Assembly: GCA_032718475.1 (NCBI GenBank)
Contig: JAUCBJ010007738.1
Coordinates: 1 to 25,247, forward strand
Source of the DNA: Nemertoderma westbladi
Taxonomy: Eukaryota; Xenacoelomorpha; Nemertodermatida; Nemertodermatidae
Reading direction: 5' to 3'
DNA length: 25,247 nt
A program made the position numbers and the translations under genes. Below the pieces are notes generated by a model. It was not told the origin of the DNA and made no database searches. It worked only from the letters and a program-made list of their open reading frames with translations. This document shows, piece after piece, positions 7,936 through 17,308 of the stretch (position 1 is its first letter; each line of letters opens with the position of its first letter).

Positions 7936-9174
7936 ATGAAAAGTAATTTCATAATAAACGAAACTACCATGAAACAACCTTCAACTTCTGCGGGACAGCC
8001 TGATATCATTATTTCGTCTGCCAGGCCTTACCTCACTCCAGCCGATTCCAACTTTAAATCACCAACTCGAAAGTTTCGAAAAACATTATTTAATGCTTCT
8101 AAGTCAAATCGTACATTTCGATCACTAGATAAGGTTAAAAAGAAACTGGTAAGATATAGGGTTAAACGTTTGCCTTGCCACTTATGTGGAAAGTGGATGA
8201 CGGTGCCCAACCTTAAGAGACATATTTGTGAAAAACATATGGATCATACCGTTTTGCATACCGTATTATCGTCGACAGGGCCCGCGGATTATATTTTATT
8301 CGACGTCAGAAATGTGGATCTGGTCATCCAGTACACGTCCAAAAATGCTTACAAGGTGGTGGGTGGTAAGCGCTTTGTAAAATGTGAGGTGGAACACTGT
8401 AATAAAGCAATGGATATCGCTGGGTATCTTTATAAATCTTTTGAATGTCGCCACAGTTCATTATCATCTCAGTGTATTGAAGTAATGCCCGTATATTTGT
8501 CAGACTCATGTTTAGATGAATTATGTGGGTCACTGAAACTATTGAAGCTTAGTACAGGGCAAGATTGTATCAATCTTCATTCCTTGTCGCTGGAAGATAA
8601 AACTGAGCCAGTTGTAATGTTTTAGTTTGGTGAGGATTCCAGAAACCTCTATTTTTCTGTTTATGTTGGTGAGGGGAATCATAATTCCAATTATGCATTT
8701 AATTTCGGAGGTGTAAAGGTTACACTAGATACTGAAACATTTCATATGAATTGTAAATGTGAAATAGGGAGACGATGTCTATGTTGCCATAAACGTATGT
8801 GCATTTGGTACTTACATCAAATGGGTTATGACGTAAAGTCCATATTTAATTTCAGTGGTTCAGTATCTGATGAAACATGCGAGGATGAATATGTATGGGA
8901 GGGTAATTACAATGTTGTTGTTCCAGATTCATGTCTGGCTTCCGGAGAAGTTATTATTATTAAGATACCTCCACACTACCCTCTGAGGGACGAAAATCTG
9001 CAGTGTAAGATGGTGGGATTATTATGGTAGAACCGCAAGCGCGTTAGCTATGCCAGGTACCAAGGGAAGAAGAAGAGGGAGCGTATGCATAAGAAGATTG
9101 CCCGAGCCAAGAAAGAAGAAGTAGCCTTACTAGAAGAAGCAGGACCATCATACATCAGTGGAGGATTTGACTGA
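7936..9174 (+). pseudogene. Zinc-finger/SWIM-type protein gene with two in-frame TAG codons
   Basis: From ATG 7936, one reading frame runs 413 codons to TGA 9172-9174, interrupted only by TAG at 8623 (codon 230) and TAG at 9028 (codon 365), with no frameshift. Before the first TAG: a Ser/Lys/Arg-rich segment, a C2H2-like finger (CHLCGKWMTVPNLKRHICEK, about residues 78-98) and a Cys-rich middle. Between the stops: CKCEIGRRCLCCH (about 272-284), which fits the SWIM finger pattern CxC-x7-CxH, followed by WYLHQMGY. After the second TAG: a lysine/arginine-rich tail (KKKRERMHKKIARAKKEE) and an acidic end. Coding-like composition persists through both stops, so the parts belong together. SWIM fingers bind DNA or protein in transposase-related and regulatory proteins. 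Either a young pseudogene with two point mutations or a gene read with stop suppression. Both stops being amber is notable but could be chance. Confidence 0.6.
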
Positions 9175-10021
9175 CAGAACACTTTCATTATAATATTACT
9201 TACTTGGTTGTATTTGTTGCAGTTTATCGGTTGTACAGTCTATTCATTTGTGCATAAAACTTTAATGCTTGATTACCGCTAATTGTAATTTCAATGGAAC
9301 GGAATAACTAAAATGCCCATCAGATTGCCAATTCTTCATGAAATCATCTGAAATTTGGCCAGAACATCCAGAAATATGCCTTCTGGAAAATTGTCGGTCA
9401 AAATTTCCATATCTTTTCGTATGTTAAAGTTTTGATACATTTTGTAAAAAATGAATGCAATTTTATCGCGGAGTGCCAGTTTCTCTCATTTGAATGGCCC
9501 TGGTTTCGTTTTAGGGCTGAAATTGAGAATTCTGACCGACAATTTTTCAGAGGAGGTCTAAAGGATGTTTCCTAAAGAGTTATCAGCAAAAATCATGTTG
9601 GTCTTCAAAATTGATCATCAATTTGGGAAATCACACCATTTTCGACACTTATATTTGTCTGCTAATGGACCTGGTTGAATCTGGGTGTCAGTGCATGTTT
9701 CATATTAACCCAAATCATATACGAAATGCTCATACCAAATTTCAAGTAAATTCATCAACCTGATCCAGATTTATGGCACTTTTGGTCTTCGGAGTCCGAT
9801 TATGGTATACCCTCCCCTTAAATACATACTATTACTAGCTAGTAAATAATTAACAAGCTCCATAAAAACACCATAATAGCTACCATAAATAATAATGTTA
9901 ACAAAAAAAGTAAATTTTTTTTATTTAAAAAAAAATACTAGCTAGCAAAGAAAACACTAGCTACCATATAATAATATATATTAAGGTTCTAGAACATTCA
10001 CCATTATATAGTACCAATTAA
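9175..10021. other. Non-coding region with a diverged inverted repeat
   Basis: No gene supported. Segment 9381-9406 (ttctggaaaattgtcggtca...) is repeated in inverted, diverged form at 9527-9554, with 13 exactly complementary bases at the core (aaaattgtcggtc). From about 9835 the sequence is AT-rich with repeated ctagctag motifs. Confidence 0.5.
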
Positions 10022-10226
10022 ATTTGGTCCCGGACAAATCGGTCCCATTAATATGCATGTTTTGGGACTGAATTGTCCTAGTCAGTATCCGGACAATTCG
10101 GTCCCGGACAATTCGGTCCCAAAACATAAAATTAATGGGACCGAATTGTCCGGGACCGAATTGTCCGGGACCGAATTGTCCGGGACCGAATTGTCCGGAC
10201 CGAATTGTCCGGGACCGAATTGTCCT
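10022..10226. repeat. Foldback array of 15-bp units in both orientations
   Basis: Five copies of gggaccgaattgtcc plus one copy lacking a G lie head to tail at 10137-10225. Two copies in reverse orientation lie at 10091-10120, and degenerate ones at 10026-10046 and 10064-10078. Around the loop, 10041-10066 (ggtcccattaatatgc...) and 10115-10140 (ggtcccaaaacataaa...) are also inverted relatives. The array can fold into a long hairpin. Open frames across it on both strands are a by-product of the 15-bp period. Confidence 0.85.
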
Positions 10227-11020
10227 GCTTCCCGATAAGGCTATGTCCTTGTACCAAAAGACTACCCAGGAATGTACCCAGGCTGCCATAAGAGACAAAG
10301 TTCTTCTGTTGTTCTAAGTTTCTTCTGCTTTAGCAAAGAACTGGTTACTTGACAGGCAGAAGAAGCACAGCCTGGCGTCTAATTATGGAACTGAGAATAA
10401 AGATTCCACTGACGTAGATCAAGGACTTGGGGGAACTCCTTGTCCGGGGGACATCAAGAGCTGCTACAACAGCCTTTCATCGTAAACCACCTGTCCCTGA
10501 GGTAAATATCGCCCCTGCTGTACTCACAGAGGGTATTGAAGAATTACCAACGACACCACCACATCTTCACCAGGCTCAGAAAGACAGAGTATTTTAGTGG
10601 CAAGATTGATTCATGAAATTGATAGAATTTGGTTTGGGGCCAGATGTATCTTTAAAGGGAAGCGGCGGTGCCTAGTTTACCACTGATATTTTACTGCCAA
10701 ACATGAAGCACCAGATGGGCAAGTACATCGGAATATCGCTGTGGGGAACGAAGCTAGCAGTATTTGGTGTCCCTACGCAGATGACCTATCGATTCTCTCT
10801 CTTTATGAACATCAAAAGAGAGAGCGCATGTCACAGCGTAAGAAACACTATAGCGCAAAAAATTTAAAAGGAATAGATAATAACGATACCTGTACATAAC
10901 TTTACAGTGTTTGATCCCATAACTTTACAGTGTTGTGGCTTAATTTACACGCACTACCAATGTTCGTTCGGCCAAAGCCGGAGGCGACCCGAAGGCTCCT
11001 CTTTCGATAGCTGCTACCCG
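10227..11020. other. Unassigned region, possible coding remnants only
   Basis: No ORF above background. A short open stretch near 10490-10604 has protein-like composition (PVPEVNIAPAVLTEGIEELP) but lacks a start, a partner exon or a recognised motif. It could be a scrap of an older element. Confidence 0.3.
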
Positions 11021-11797
11021 ACTACTAGGATCGGCATGCTGCATTGCAGCTGCATTTTTAAGAATGCTGTGCCGGCTTGTCAACAAAATTGCACCGCCAC
11101 AACTCCCTATCACCCATGACATTTGCTAGATCATCCGCATCTTTAAGGCCAGTGTCCTTTAAGATACGTCTCAAGAAAGTCATGGGCTGTCCACCATGCT
11201 TATTCACTCCATGAGGCTGCCAAAGTACAAGATTATGCACTGGCTGGTCCTCACGGCGAAAGCAATGTCCTGCAAAGTGGAGGCGATTTTATTCTAGTGT
11301 CAAGCTTGGGGGAACCAATGAGACACCTCCAATGTTATATAGTGTCTGGTTGGAGATGTGTGCATTGTACTTGACACAATGAACCCGGCGTAGCATTCTT
11401 GTGAATGTGCCATCCAGAGATTTGGTGTCCTCAGCAGTTAGAGCCCAGCATGGACTCCCGTAGAGGAGTACTGGAACTACTGCTGCTCTAAATAATCGGA
11501 CCTTAAGTTTCCGATTAATTCTCGGTGACTTCCAAATCCTGGAAAGCCTATTCAAGGCTGCCCATGCCTTTCTTTCCCTTACGTATTCGAAGGTCCTCAC
11601 CTGACTTCCGGATCCATGATCCCAGGTAACAGAAGTCGTCCACATGCTCAAGCATACCATCCTTTGAGCTTATGCTCATCCGATCAGAGACTTGCTGAGG
11701 ACTTTCAAAGTTAACTGTCAGAATTTTGGTCTTTCTGGAGTTCATAAAAAGACCAACACTAGAAGCAGCATGTTCTAATGAGCTGAGGAGCCGTTGG
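11021..11797 (-). mobile_element. 5'-truncated copy of the same LINE as 12380-16240
   Basis: The segment is nearly identical, with a few scattered differences, to 12380-13152, the 3' end of the full-length neighbour, in the same orientation. It carries only the C-terminal quarter of the ORF (from LLSSLEHAASSVGLF onward) and breaks off after aggagccg at the left end of that block. A 4-bp duplication in a ctttc run near 11570 shifts the frame, so it is dead. Both copies end at the same 3' point, a short (TAG)n tail on the minus strand, as expected of target-primed insertion with incomplete reverse transcription. No clear target-site duplication is seen. Confidence 0.85.
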
Positions 11798-11938
11798 TAT
11801 AGCATATTATAATTTGCATTGTTTGTGTTTTTATGGTGGGTGATATAATAAATATTAATAAATAAATAATATTGGCCTGAGGTCAAAACAAAACTATAAT
11901 TATATAAATAAAAAACGAACTTTTCCCTTGAAGGTGAA
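11798..11938. other. AT-rich spacer between truncated LINE copy and minisatellite
   Basis: Short non-coding sequence rich in ataaat. It shares nothing visible with either LINE copy. Confidence 0.5.
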
Positions 11939-12345
11939 ACGTCTATAGCATTGGAATCTGGTCCTATAGCATTGGAATCTGGTCCTATAGCATTGGTATC
12001 TGGTCCTATAGCATTGGTATCTGGTCCTATAGCATTGGAATCTGGTCCTATAGCATTGGAATCTGGTCCTGTAGCACTGGTATCTGGTCCTATAGCATTG
12101 GAATCTGGTCCTATAGCATTGGTATCTGGTCCTATAGCATTGGTATCTGGTCCTGTAGCATTGGAATCTGGTCCTATAGCATTGGAATCTGGTCCTATAG
12201 CATTGGAATCTGGTCCTATAGCATTGGAATCTGGTCCTATAGCATTGGAATCTGGTCCTATAGCATTGGAATCTGGTCCTATAGCATTGGAATCTGGTCC
12301 TATAGCATTGGAATCTGATCCTATAGCATTGGAATCTGGAGCACT
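11939..12345. repeat. 21-bp minisatellite, about 19-20 units
   Basis: The unit begins ctatagcattgg, then aatctggtc or tatctggtc. Most of the right half is near-identical, while the left half mixes A/T and G/A variants, which suggests recent expansion at the right. Because 21 is divisible by 3, frames stay open on both strands (SGPIALE-type and SNAIGPD-type heptads). The array lies between the truncated LINE copy and the 3' end of the full-length one. Confidence 0.93.
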
Positions 12346-12416
12346 AGAACCAGGATGTGAAAGAGCAAAGTTCAATACTACTACTAGGATCGGCATGCTG
12401 CATTGCAGCTGCATTT

Positions 12417-15400
12417 TTAAGAATGCTGTGCCGGCTTGTCAACAAAATTGCACCGCCACAACTCCCTATCACCCATGACATTTGCTAGATCATCCGCATC
12501 TTTAAGGCCAGTGTCCTTTAAAATGCGTCTCAAGAAAGTCATGGGCTGTCCACCATGCTTATTCACTCCATGAGGCTGCCAAAGTACAAGATTATGCACT
12601 GGCTGGTCCTCACGGCGAAAGCAATGTCCTGCAAAGCGGAGGCGATTTTGTTCTAGTGTCAAGCTTGGGGGAACCAATGAGACACCTCCAATGTTATATA
12701 GTGTCTGGTTGGAGATGTGTGCATTGTACTTGACACAATGTACCCGGCGTAGCATTCTTGTGAATGTGCCATCCAGAGATTTGGTGTCCTCAGCAGTTAG
12801 AGCCCAGCATGGACTCCCGTAGAGGAGTACTGGAACTACTGCTGCTCTGAATAATCGGACCTTAAGTTTCCGATTAATTCTAGGTGACTTCCAAATCCTG
12901 GAAAGCCTATTCAAGGCTGCCCATGCCTTTCCCTTACGTATTCGAAGGTCCTCACCTGACTTCCGGATCCATGATCCCAGGTAACAGAAGTCGTCCACAT
13001 GCTCAAGCATACCATCCTTTGAGCTTATGCTCATCCGATCAGAGACTTGCTGAGGACTTTCAAAGTTAACTGTCAGAATTTTGGTCTTTCTGGAGTTAAT
13101 AAAAAGACCAACACTAGAAGCAGCATGTTCTAATGAGCTGAGGAGCCGCTGGGCTCCCTGTAATGATTCGGAGAGTACTCCTAAGTCATCAGCAAAGTCT
13201 AGATCAGTTAGGTACTTGGCAGGATTTCCTCGACTTCTGGAGCCAGTAGGTGGAGTTATCATCACCCCATCATCATTATGATGATCTAAGGACATGCGTA
13301 GAACATAGTCAACCACAATAATGAACAAGAATGGTGCAAGTGTGTCTCCTTGGAGGACGCCCCATAACACTTCAAATGGTTCTGTGTCACCATCAACAGT
13401 AGACACAAATGTTGTCGAACCATCGTATACTGATCTGATTGCTGCAATAATTTCATCAGGAATCCCATATAATGAAAGTATGCTGAACATACGTGAGCGA
13501 GAGACTGAATCAAAGGCCTTGAAGAAGTCAACAAAGATAACAGCCAGATGCCTGTCTTTCTTTTTTGATAACTCCTCAATTATCCTTCTAAGTGCCAAAA
13601 TGGGCTCCATGGTCCCACGACCTTTACGGAACCCATTCTGATTTCCACGTAGCAGTCTCTCAATGGGATCCCTGATGCGATTTAATAGAATTCTATTGTA
13701 TAGTTTTGCAGCAATCGAGATCAATGAGATTCCCCGAAAAGAACCATAGAGTGTTAGGTTGCCCTTCTTGGGAACTGGCACCAACTTATTTGTTTTCATT
13801 TCTTGTGGGACTCTTGTTGTACGGTACATGTCTACTATGATGGGATAGATGAGCTTTAAACACTCAGGTATTTTAAAGACCTCAGGGGGAACACCATCTA
13901 CTCCACTGGCACGATTGGTCTTAATGCTCTTTGCAGCAGCCTTCACTTCTGCAAAGGAGATATCGCCAATGGGAATATCTGGGAGTACAGACTCAGACAC
14001 TTTTACTTCTATAAAGTTATCAGGCAATACCCTGTCATTATTGAGGAGCTTTTCAAAGTGGGCTTTCCAACCATTGAGGCGATCGGCTGGTGATTCAGCC
14101 TTAACCTTGGTGGTTGGTTGGCTTTTCCGCCCAGTAAGCAGATTGATCGATTTCCATGCCTGGGATGATTGCCTGCTGTCGTCAGCATCATTGATGGCAT
14201 CAACCTGTTGGTTTATTAGCTCCTGTAGATTAACAGAGTACTGCCTGTTCAGGGACCTAGATGCAGCTTTAACTGCATTTTTGGCCGCTGCAGTCTGTTT
14301 GAGTCGGGACTCTTTCTGCGCCTTATGAAGGTCATTTCGGCACTTCTGAATTTTGTTGTCAGTCCAGGGGGCCCTTTTCGTGTTTCGAGGGTATACAGGA
14401 ACTGTTTCTGCAGCTGCTAACTTAACTGCTTCTGTAAAGGCAGTATAGCCCTCACAGTGATCTGCCGCCTCAGAGGCAAGAGCCTCATACCTGTTGCTCA
14501 GCTGTAGTGTGAAGCTGGATCTCACACTTGGCTGTTGCAACAGAGAGGACCAGTCATGCCGTGGCAAGGCCGATTTCGTTGTTCTGCTAGCACGCAGACT
14601 AAGTCTTACCTTGGCCACAATAAGGCGGTGATCACTAGAGAAGGGTCGAAGTGTAAATGCATTACAGTCTTGTATAGAGCTCCTGTATTTCCTACGAAAC
14701 AGAATATGGTCTATCTGGGACTTGTGACCACTGGGTCCACTATGAGTCCATAGCTTTCCAGTTCGCTTCTTGAACTGGGTTCCAGCCGAAAACAATCCAT
14801 TTCCAGAGATAAAATCCTGAAGATGGACAGAATTTCGGTTAACACTATTGCTATAGACCCAGGGCGATGTAGGTGATTGATGCAGACTTGCATTAAAGTC
14901 TCCCAGGAATGTTAAGAATGCATGCTGATCCACTCCATCAGTTGCTGCTTGTAGATTGTGGTAGAAATTTTCCACCTCCTCTACAGGGGCAACACTAGTT
15001 GGAGAGTAGCACACAATCAGAACCACCTTAGGAAACTTCTTAGCCGGTCTTCCAGAACATGAGAAGTGGCAACGGATGATGCGGTTAGAGATTTGGTCTG
15101 TTTTGTCCAATGCTGCATGTGCAGTTGGATTGATCAATAGACCAATTCCACCATTGCCACTATCATCTGCTGAAGCGAGGGCGAGTCGCCAACCGCCCCC
15201 CATGTCCTTAATCAGAACCTCATCAGTCTGTCCAGTCTGCATTCGGTGCCCTTGAACACCCACTGCAATAAGAGAAAGCTTATCTGCCAAGGCAGTCAGC
15301 TCACCTTGTCGCATTGGGGACCCGAGTGTTAGGGTGTTTACTGAGGCTAGTCTAGTGACTTGCCTCAGATTCACCAATGGCTTTGTTGGTCGGGGTGGAA

Positions 15401-15503
15401 CATGAGAGTAGCCTCCAACTCCAGAATCCCTCTCCCCCTCACAATCTGGCCTCCCTGGTGACCCAGGGTTTGGGCCAGAAAGGTCATCAGGAAAGGGACT
15501 CAA
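12417..15503 (-). CDS. LINE ORF: AP-type endonuclease plus reverse transcriptase, 1028 aa, intact
   Basis: An uninterrupted 1028-codon frame. The N-terminal half is an exonuclease/endonuclease/phosphatase domain: LIAVGVQGHRMQ near residue 80-90, LGDFNASLH near 200 and SSDHRLIV near 290 supply the catalytic Asn/Asp/His motifs. After a linker comes the reverse transcriptase: ASGVDGVPPEVFK, then FRGISLISIAAKLYNRIL, then VDFFKAFDS (motif A, near 657), GVLQGDTLAPFLF (motif B) and DFADD (motif C, catalytic aspartates, near 768). The C-terminus has RLRFAGHCFRRED...LVLWQPHG and no RNase H or CCHC finger. The protein nicks DNA and copies its RNA into the break. The organisation resembles RTE-like LINEs, often annotated 'craniofacial development protein 2-like'. 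The first ATG is assumed; an upstream start is possible. All key residues seem present, so the copy may be competent. Confidence 0.9.
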   Translation of the reverse strand: MSPFPDDLSGPNPGSPGRPDCEGERDSGVGGYSHVPPRPTKPLVNLRQVTRLASVNTLTLGSPMRQGELTALADKLSLIAVGVQGHRMQTGQTDEVLIKDMGGGWRLALASADDSGNGGIGLLINPTAHAALDKTDQISNRIIRCHFSCSGRPAKKFPKVVLIVCYSPTSVAPVEEVENFYHNLQAATDGVDQHAFLTFLGDFNASLHQSPTSPWVYSNSVNRNSVHLQDFISGNGLFSAGTQFKKRTGKLWTHSGPSGHKSQIDHILFRRKYRSSIQDCNAFTLRPFSSDHRLIVAKVRLSLRASRTTKSALPRHDWSSLLQQPSVRSSFTLQLSNRYEALASEAADHCEGYTAFTEAVKLAAAETVPVYPRNTKRAPWTDNKIQKCRNDLHKAQKESRLKQTAAAKNAVKAASRSLNRQYSVNLQELINQQVDAINDADDSRQSSQAWKSINLLTGRKSQPTTKVKAESPADRLNGWKAHFEKLLNNDRVLPDNFIEVKVSESVLPDIPIGDISFAEVKAAAKSIKTNRASGVDGVPPEVFKIPECLKLIYPIIVDMYRTTRVPQEMKTNKLVPVPKKGNLTLYGSFRGISLISIAAKLYNRILLNRIRDPIERLLRGNQNGFRKGRGTMEPILALRRIIEELSKKKDRHLAVIFVDFFKAFDSVSRSRMFSILSLYGIPDEIIAAIRSVYDGSTTFVSTVDGDTEPFEVLWGVLQGDTLAPFLFIIVVDYVLRMSLDHHNDDGVMITPPTGSRSRGNPAKYLTDLDFADDLGVLSESLQGAQRLLSSLEHAASSVGLFINSRKTKILTVNFESPQQVSDRMSISSKDGMLEHVDDFCYLGSWIRKSGEDLRIRKGKAWAALNRLSRIWKSPRINRKLKVRLFRAAVVPVLLYGSPCWALTAEDTKSLDGTFTRMLRRVHCVKYNAHISNQTLYNIGGVSLVPPSLTLEQNRLRFAGHCFRREDQPVHNLVLWQPHGVNKHGGQPMTFLRRILKDTGLKDADDLANVMGDRELWRCNFVDKPAQHS

Positions 15504-16130
15504 ATATTTTTTTGCCGGCTCTCTCTACAGTAGAGGGTGAGACAGGCAGCCGGTCAGTTGATAACTGACGCCTGTGAGGCCGATTGTGTCCAGTCATTCC
15601 ACTGGCCTCTAGTGGCTGGACCTCCGCATTACTAATGTAATCCATATTGGGGGTTGGGGGGTGTTTTTTTTTGCCGAGTCAGCTCTCGGGGCAAATACCA
15701 CACCCTGGTTTGCCATTCCACAGGGTGGGTGTCGCAGTGGAGTCAGATATGAGGCCCATCACCCATATCTACTCTGGTGCACATGACCCACCATTGGCTG
15801 TGCATCTCATCTGCTGGGTCATGCCCTGTACCCCTGCTGCCAGGTGCAGGTCGCAGTGAAGTGCACTCAGAGTGGACATGAGAACACTCTACTCCTGACC
15901 AGCCATTGGTAGATCACCATCTGCCTGGCCAGGCCATATACCCCTGCAGCCAAGTATATGGGTCCTTAATCCAGGACCAAGGGCGTCCTTATCCCAGAAC
16001 GAAGGGGGTCCTAGTTACAGGACCGGATTTGCCCTAGTAAGAGGGTCTATGCTGCTACAGGTGGCACCTCCTTTATGCTGCATGGAGGTGGCAAGTTTTC
16101 TTGAACAATGACCTAGAATACCTGACCAAA
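15504..16130 (-). promoter_or_regulatory. Probable 5' UTR/promoter of the LINE
   Basis: No ORF. It is GC-richer than its surroundings, with repeated phrases such as ccctgcagcc/ccctgctgcc, ccattggc/ccattggt and gtcgcagtg occurring two or three times. LINE promoters usually lie inside the 5' UTR; no specific transcription-factor site is claimed. Confidence 0.4.
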
Positions 16131-16325
16131 ATTGGTATGGCGAAACTACCGGATGCCATGGTAACTGTGACTTGAAAATATTATCAATAAATTTCTTAGA
16201 GTCAATATAGTGGGGGTAGGAGTTAGTCCCGTTGCATCAAGTTCATTATACCGATGGTTGGTATGACGAAACTACCGGTTGCCATGGTACATCGCCATAG
16301 TCGATATAGTTGGTGTAGGTAAAGG
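16131..16325. repeat. Diverged tandem duplication (~126-bp period)
   Basis: ttggtatggcgaaactaccg near 16131 recurs as ttggtatgacgaaactaccg near 16258, both continuing into gccatggtac. A second pair, tcaatatagtgggggtagg (16202) and tcgatatagttggtgtagg (16301), follows in each copy, with a ~27-bp deletion in the second. These could be 5' UTR monomers of the LINE, or host sequence duplicated beside it. Confidence 0.65.
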
Positions 16326-17308
16326 TTCTACAATGATAGGATTGCTAGTTTTCGCTGGACTCGGACTCGGACTAGTTTTCGGTGTTCGCTACCTGACCCC
16401 TGTTTGCATCTTTCCAGGTCGTATCTATAGTAGCTCATGGCAGATCGATTTCTGTCAGGGGACGATTTGTTGAGTGCTGCAAAAATGCCGCAGGTTTAGG
16501 AAGGGTACCCTCAAACTAACAGGATTCTGCCATTGTTTACATGGCATCCTCAACATATTGAGGATGCCATGAAGATAACATATGCCGATTTGAAGTTGTT
16601 CAATGGCTGAAGTGCAGCAGATTTCACAACTGATCCTAACCCAGGTTGGCAAACATGTGAATGATCGTGCGGGTCCCTTATAAACATGAATTCCACCGTT
16701 ATGGAATTTCAATCGGAATCAGTTTCAAAAATGTTTTTTTTTGTTAATCTAATATTTGCGAATTAAACCAGATATTAAAATGACACGTCGCACTCATCCA
16801 TAACTGTTCTTTAAACTTTTATTGAAATTATTTTCATTGGGGTTGTTATATTAAATTTATTCACTAAATAGTGTTATGGAATTACATGAAAAAAAGACAT
16901 TAATTATTTTAATACTTTTCTAAGTTATTTCCCTGCGAACTAATAATGCCTCGAATATTCATTTCTTTTTACGATGAGGCGAAACTAGTTGTAGTTTGGA
17001 AATAATTGTGTAGATAAAGTTGTAATCAACGGAGATGAATATTATATCAATTATAAGTCGTTATGGAATTACCGTGAGATTGTTATGGAATTACATTTCC
17101 AAATTGTTATGGAATTACGTTAACAAAATATACTATTAATAGTTAAAAGATAGTAATAAATTGTGTAATTGATGCCGATACAAAGTATATTAGAGAACCC
17201 AATAGAAATAATAACAAGTATTATTAAATTTGGAATCAGAAATTAATTAAACCCATACAGAGTATCGAGTTCAAGAACGCGAAATAATCCCTGTTTATTT
17301 TGTCTGTT
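16326..17308. other. Non-coding AT-rich region with recurring gttatggaattac motif
   Basis: No gene supported. The motif gttatggaattac appears at about 16873, 17060, 17082 and 17107, with a variant near 16698. A short inverted repeat occurs at 16545-16572 (catcctcaa...ttgaggatg). Confidence 0.5.

Larger units (their letters stand above)
12380..16240 (-). mobile_element. Nearly full-length APE-type non-LTR retrotransposon (RTE-like, clade uncertain)
   Basis: The element has one long intact ORF, a short 3' UTR ending in a (TAG)n tail near 12380, and a long GC-richer leader (about 15504-16240). A possible target-site duplication pairs aagttcaata (12368-12377) with aagttcatta near 16239, nine of ten bases, which would set the 5' end; this is weak. 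A second, 5'-truncated copy lies about 1.36 kb away in the same orientation. Intactness and near identity of the two 3' ends point to recent activity. Confidence 0.8.

Noticed and set aside
9981-10317. Three ORFs of 60-105 codons over the 15-bp repeat
   Set aside because: Repeat-driven open frames on both strands without motifs.
11939-12345. CRISPR-like array
   Set aside because: Units are contiguous, with no unique spacers, and the context is a eukaryotic retroelement.
11548-12478. 288-codon minus ORF and 175-codon plus ORF made of heptad repeats
   Set aside because: Both exist because the minisatellite period (21) is a multiple of 3. The minus ORF joins array to LINE sequence by chance.
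13849-14328. 159-codon plus-strand ORF
   Set aside because: Exactly antisense to the LINE ORF, with no motif of its own.
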